Shown here: positions 18,901 to 19,371 of the stretch, one piece after another
How the letters are laid out: each line of letters begins with the position of its first letter
Position numbering within the stretch: the stretch's first letter is position 1
Source: Phoronis ovalis
Taxonomy: Eukaryota; Phoronida; Phoronidae
DNA: 19,371 nucleotides
Assembly: GCA_028565635.1 (NCBI GenBank)
Contig: JAOXYB010015842.1
Coordinates: 1-19,371, forward strand
Direction of reading: 5' to 3'
Made by a program: the position numbers and the translations under genes
Notes under the pieces: model-generated
Databases searched by the model: none
The model's input: only the letters and a program-made list of their open reading frames with translations
Told to the model about the DNA's origin: nothing

Positions 18901-19235
18901 TAAACTACCACATTTGCCAACTCTTTAACATTGACTACTTAGCAAATATGTTAATTAGTATCTTAATTGTTCATATATTTTATTTCAAAATATAAAATAT
19001 TTGAAATATACTATTTAGACTGTCAAAAGATCGGTGATTACAGGAAAAAAACATAAAACAACAACAAATTGTTTGGTAATTAAACTACTGTTCATCCACT
19101 TGCTCCAGCAACAGACATCTTTCAAACGTCGTGGAAAATCAGTGCTTGAAGTATTACACGCCTTACCGATTGAACTACCAATATAAAATTTCCAGTTAGT
19201 CTTGCTGCCCTGGATTTGAAACGTAGTTCCAGGTA
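12818..19235 (-). CDS. SLC5A8-like: Sodium/solute symporter, SLC5 family (monocarboxylate transporter-like), 3' part
   Basis: Thirteen exons are visible: 19167-19235, 18809-18860, 18562-18629, 18127-18281, 17776-17916, 17071-17292, 16690-16802, 15766-15836, 15369-15455, 15005-15198, 14411-14511, 13341-13468 and 12818-12955. All borders are GT-AG and all phases agree, giving 1539 bases, 512 codons plus TAG. The first visible residues, YLELRF, lie about 100 residues into SLC5 proteins, so the full protein should be near 610 residues, normal for the family. Family landmarks in order are [54 protein letters not shown], the DQL-like block [41 protein letters not shown] and SYLWYP. These proteins move anions or vitamins across the plasma membrane with sodium. 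SLC5A5, 6, 8 and 12 are close relatives; the substrate cannot be settled here. The tail (ending KSPS) lacks a standard PDZ ligand. Confidence 0.93.
13080..13102. repeat. AAAT microsatellite
   Basis: Five or so perfect AAAT units lie in the intron before the last symporter exon. Confidence 0.85.
13341..13468 (-). CDS. SLC5A8-like: Symporter exon l: cytoplasmic tail
   Basis: This reads [18 protein letters not shown], then a Cys-rich and Arg-rich stretch ([17 protein letters not shown]). It is polar and intracellular by position. Acceptor tttgtcag, donor GTAAGC. Confidence 0.83.
13592..14226. repeat. 29-bp minisatellite, about 22 copies
   Basis: The unit is 29 bases long, built from gtgtatattatat followed by gataatgacaattata. 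Copies differ mainly by gataatg versus gacaatg and by atagtg versus atggtg. Two shortened units lie near 14065 and 14180. The array fills most of the intron between symporter exons k and l. Confidence 0.95.
14227..14285. repeat. GAT-rich microsatellite
   Basis: Imperfect GAT/GGT repeats (gatgatgatgatgcg, then gatgatgatggtgacgatg) directly follow the minisatellite. Confidence 0.85.
14411..14511 (-). CDS. SLC5A8-like: Symporter exon k
   Basis: This encodes [18 protein letters not shown], then [15 protein letters not shown]. It is the S-Y-L-Y/W-Y helix and the last conserved membrane segment of the branch. Donor GTATGT, phase 1. Confidence 0.9.
14512..15004. other. Symporter intron with a GC-richer patch
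   Basis: Intron between exons k and j. At 14855-14960 the sequence turns GC-richer and holds small palindromes (ggtgaatttttcacc; gaaaagggttttcccc). No open frame or known repeat is recognised; it may be a fragment of a mobile element. Confidence 0.4.
15005..15198 (-). CDS. SLC5A8-like: Symporter exon j
   Basis: This encodes [20 protein letters not shown], then an outer loop with NYTIS and NTTD, both N-glycosylation sequons. The frame reaches TAA if read through, but the donor GTAAGA at 15004 removes it. Confidence 0.87.
15369..15455 (-). CDS. SLC5A8-like: Symporter exon i
   Basis: This encodes [20 protein letters not shown], then SFFPWSNWI. The GGPLLGLF motif is a family hallmark. Phase 0 to 0, 29 codons. 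Confidence 0.9.
15766..15836 (-). CDS. SLC5A8-like: Symporter exon h
   Basis: The acceptor ttgctttcag is followed by [19 protein letters not shown], then HVLQ and the donor GTAAGC. It matches the G-A-L-C-I-G-M-A helix of the family. Confidence 0.87.
15837..16689. other. Symporter intron between exons g and h
   Basis: An 853-bp intron with no recognised motif, repeat or open frame of note. Confidence 0.6.
16690..16802 (-). CDS. SLC5A8-like: Symporter exon g (diverged sodium-site helix)
   Basis: The acceptor tttattttctag is followed by a frame reading [17 protein letters not shown], then [12 protein letters not shown] and a basic end, with donor GTACGT. Length 113 and phases 2 in and 1 out are exactly what exons f and h require. 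Relatives read S-T-V-S-S-x-x-N-A-L/S-x-A-V-T-x-E-D here; the Asn is Ala in this copy. The Ser/Thr cluster corresponds to a helix linked to sodium binding in the family. Confidence 0.82.
17071..17292 (-). CDS. SLC5A8-like: Symporter exon f
   Basis: The largest exon. It has a hydrophobic helix, [30 protein letters not shown] and [16 protein letters not shown]. It ends in phase 2 (AG), completed to Ser by exon g. The donor is GTATGT. Confidence 0.92.
17293..17775. other. Symporter intron between exons e and f
   Basis: A 483-bp intron. The short phrase acattccact occurs twice (about 17631 and 17681). Nothing else is recognised. Confidence 0.55.
17776..17916 (-). CDS. SLC5A8-like: Symporter exon e
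   Basis: This carries [17 protein letters not shown] and [20 protein letters not shown], two of the clearest signatures of the SLC5A5/6/8/12 branch. Phase 2 to 2. Confidence 0.92.
18127..18281 (-). CDS. SLC5A8-like: Symporter exon d
   Basis: This begins [20 protein letters not shown], the hallmark G-G-x-K-A-V-x-x-T-D helix, and ends in a loop rich in polar residues before the donor GTAAGC (phase 2). Confidence 0.9.
18562..18629 (-). CDS. SLC5A8-like: Symporter exon c
   Basis: This encodes [20 protein letters not shown], then TAL. VTGF and the following membrane helix match the family. The donor is GTGAGG, phase 0. Confidence 0.88.
18809..18860 (-). CDS. SLC5A8-like: Symporter exon b
   Basis: This encodes [17 protein letters not shown], the conserved membrane segment after YLELRF in SLC5 proteins. 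The acceptor is ttttccag; the donor GTAATA is in phase 1. Confidence 0.88.
19167..19235 (-). CDS. SLC5A8-like: Symporter exon a (first visible)
   Basis: The acceptor ctttatag is followed by [15 protein letters not shown] and a hydrophobic run, then the donor GTAAGG. Phase 0 at both ends, 23 codons. Upstream exons are outside the window. Confidence 0.87.
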
Positions 19236-19296
19236 CTATAAAGAATGAGCAAAAAAGTTAAAAGTTTTGGATAGTTAACTTTAAATTTAATTCTCA

Positions 19297-19371
19297 TAAT
19301 CCAAAATTAACTAGCATTAATATATATATATGTATATATTAATCCAGAATTAACTAGCATTAATATATACA
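19297..19371. repeat. 43-bp tandem repeat at the window edge
   Basis: Two copies of a unit containing attaactagcattaatatat start at 19297 and 19340, separated by an AT dinucleotide run. The second copy is cut by the window end, so the array may be longer. Confidence 0.7.

Overview
The window comes from an animal nuclear genome. Genes are split by short GT-AG introns, the DNA is AT-rich, and the proteins are metazoan extracellular or membrane types. The gene families and intron style fit an invertebrate, plausibly a mollusc, but I cannot prove the taxon from sequence alone. All three recognisable genes lie on the minus strand and are transcribed right to left.

Right part (19371 to 12818): the last 13 coding exons of a sodium/solute symporter of the SLC5A5/6/8/12 branch, closest in feel to the sodium-coupled monocarboxylate transporters. 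The exons join in frame to 512 codons plus a stop. About 100 N-terminal residues lie beyond the right edge. One intron carries a 29-bp minisatellite of about 22 copies.

Middle (10927 to 3409): a complete gene for a secreted protein with nine Kazal-like domains. Eleven coding exons join to exactly 622 codons plus stop. Every internal Kazal intron is phase 2 and cuts a domain between Cys3 and Cys4, so each exon holds the back half of one domain, a Thr/Pro linker and the front half of the next. Two exon types alternate: one has Arg at the predicted P1 site, the other Asn or Ile. The locus is still changing. It contains a 902-bp tandem duplication that is almost perfect, a truncated exon ending in a stop codon that overlaps AATAAA, and a decayed exon exactly where the alternation breaks.

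Left part (762 to the left edge): the start of a second secreted protein, with a signal-peptide exon and one phase 1-1 exon encoding a D8C (uromodulin/GP2-like) domain that lacks two of the usual eight cysteines. The gene continues beyond the left edge.

Between and inside the genes are repeats: an 861-bp foldback element with 222-bp arms just upstream of the Kazal gene, a palindromic element and a tRNA-like SINE head inside the 1.8-kb intron next to the truncated Kazal exon, and an old direct duplication between the Kazal and D8C genes. The three genes show no obvious shared pathway. The two secreted proteins could both act in extracellular defence or matrix, but that is inference.
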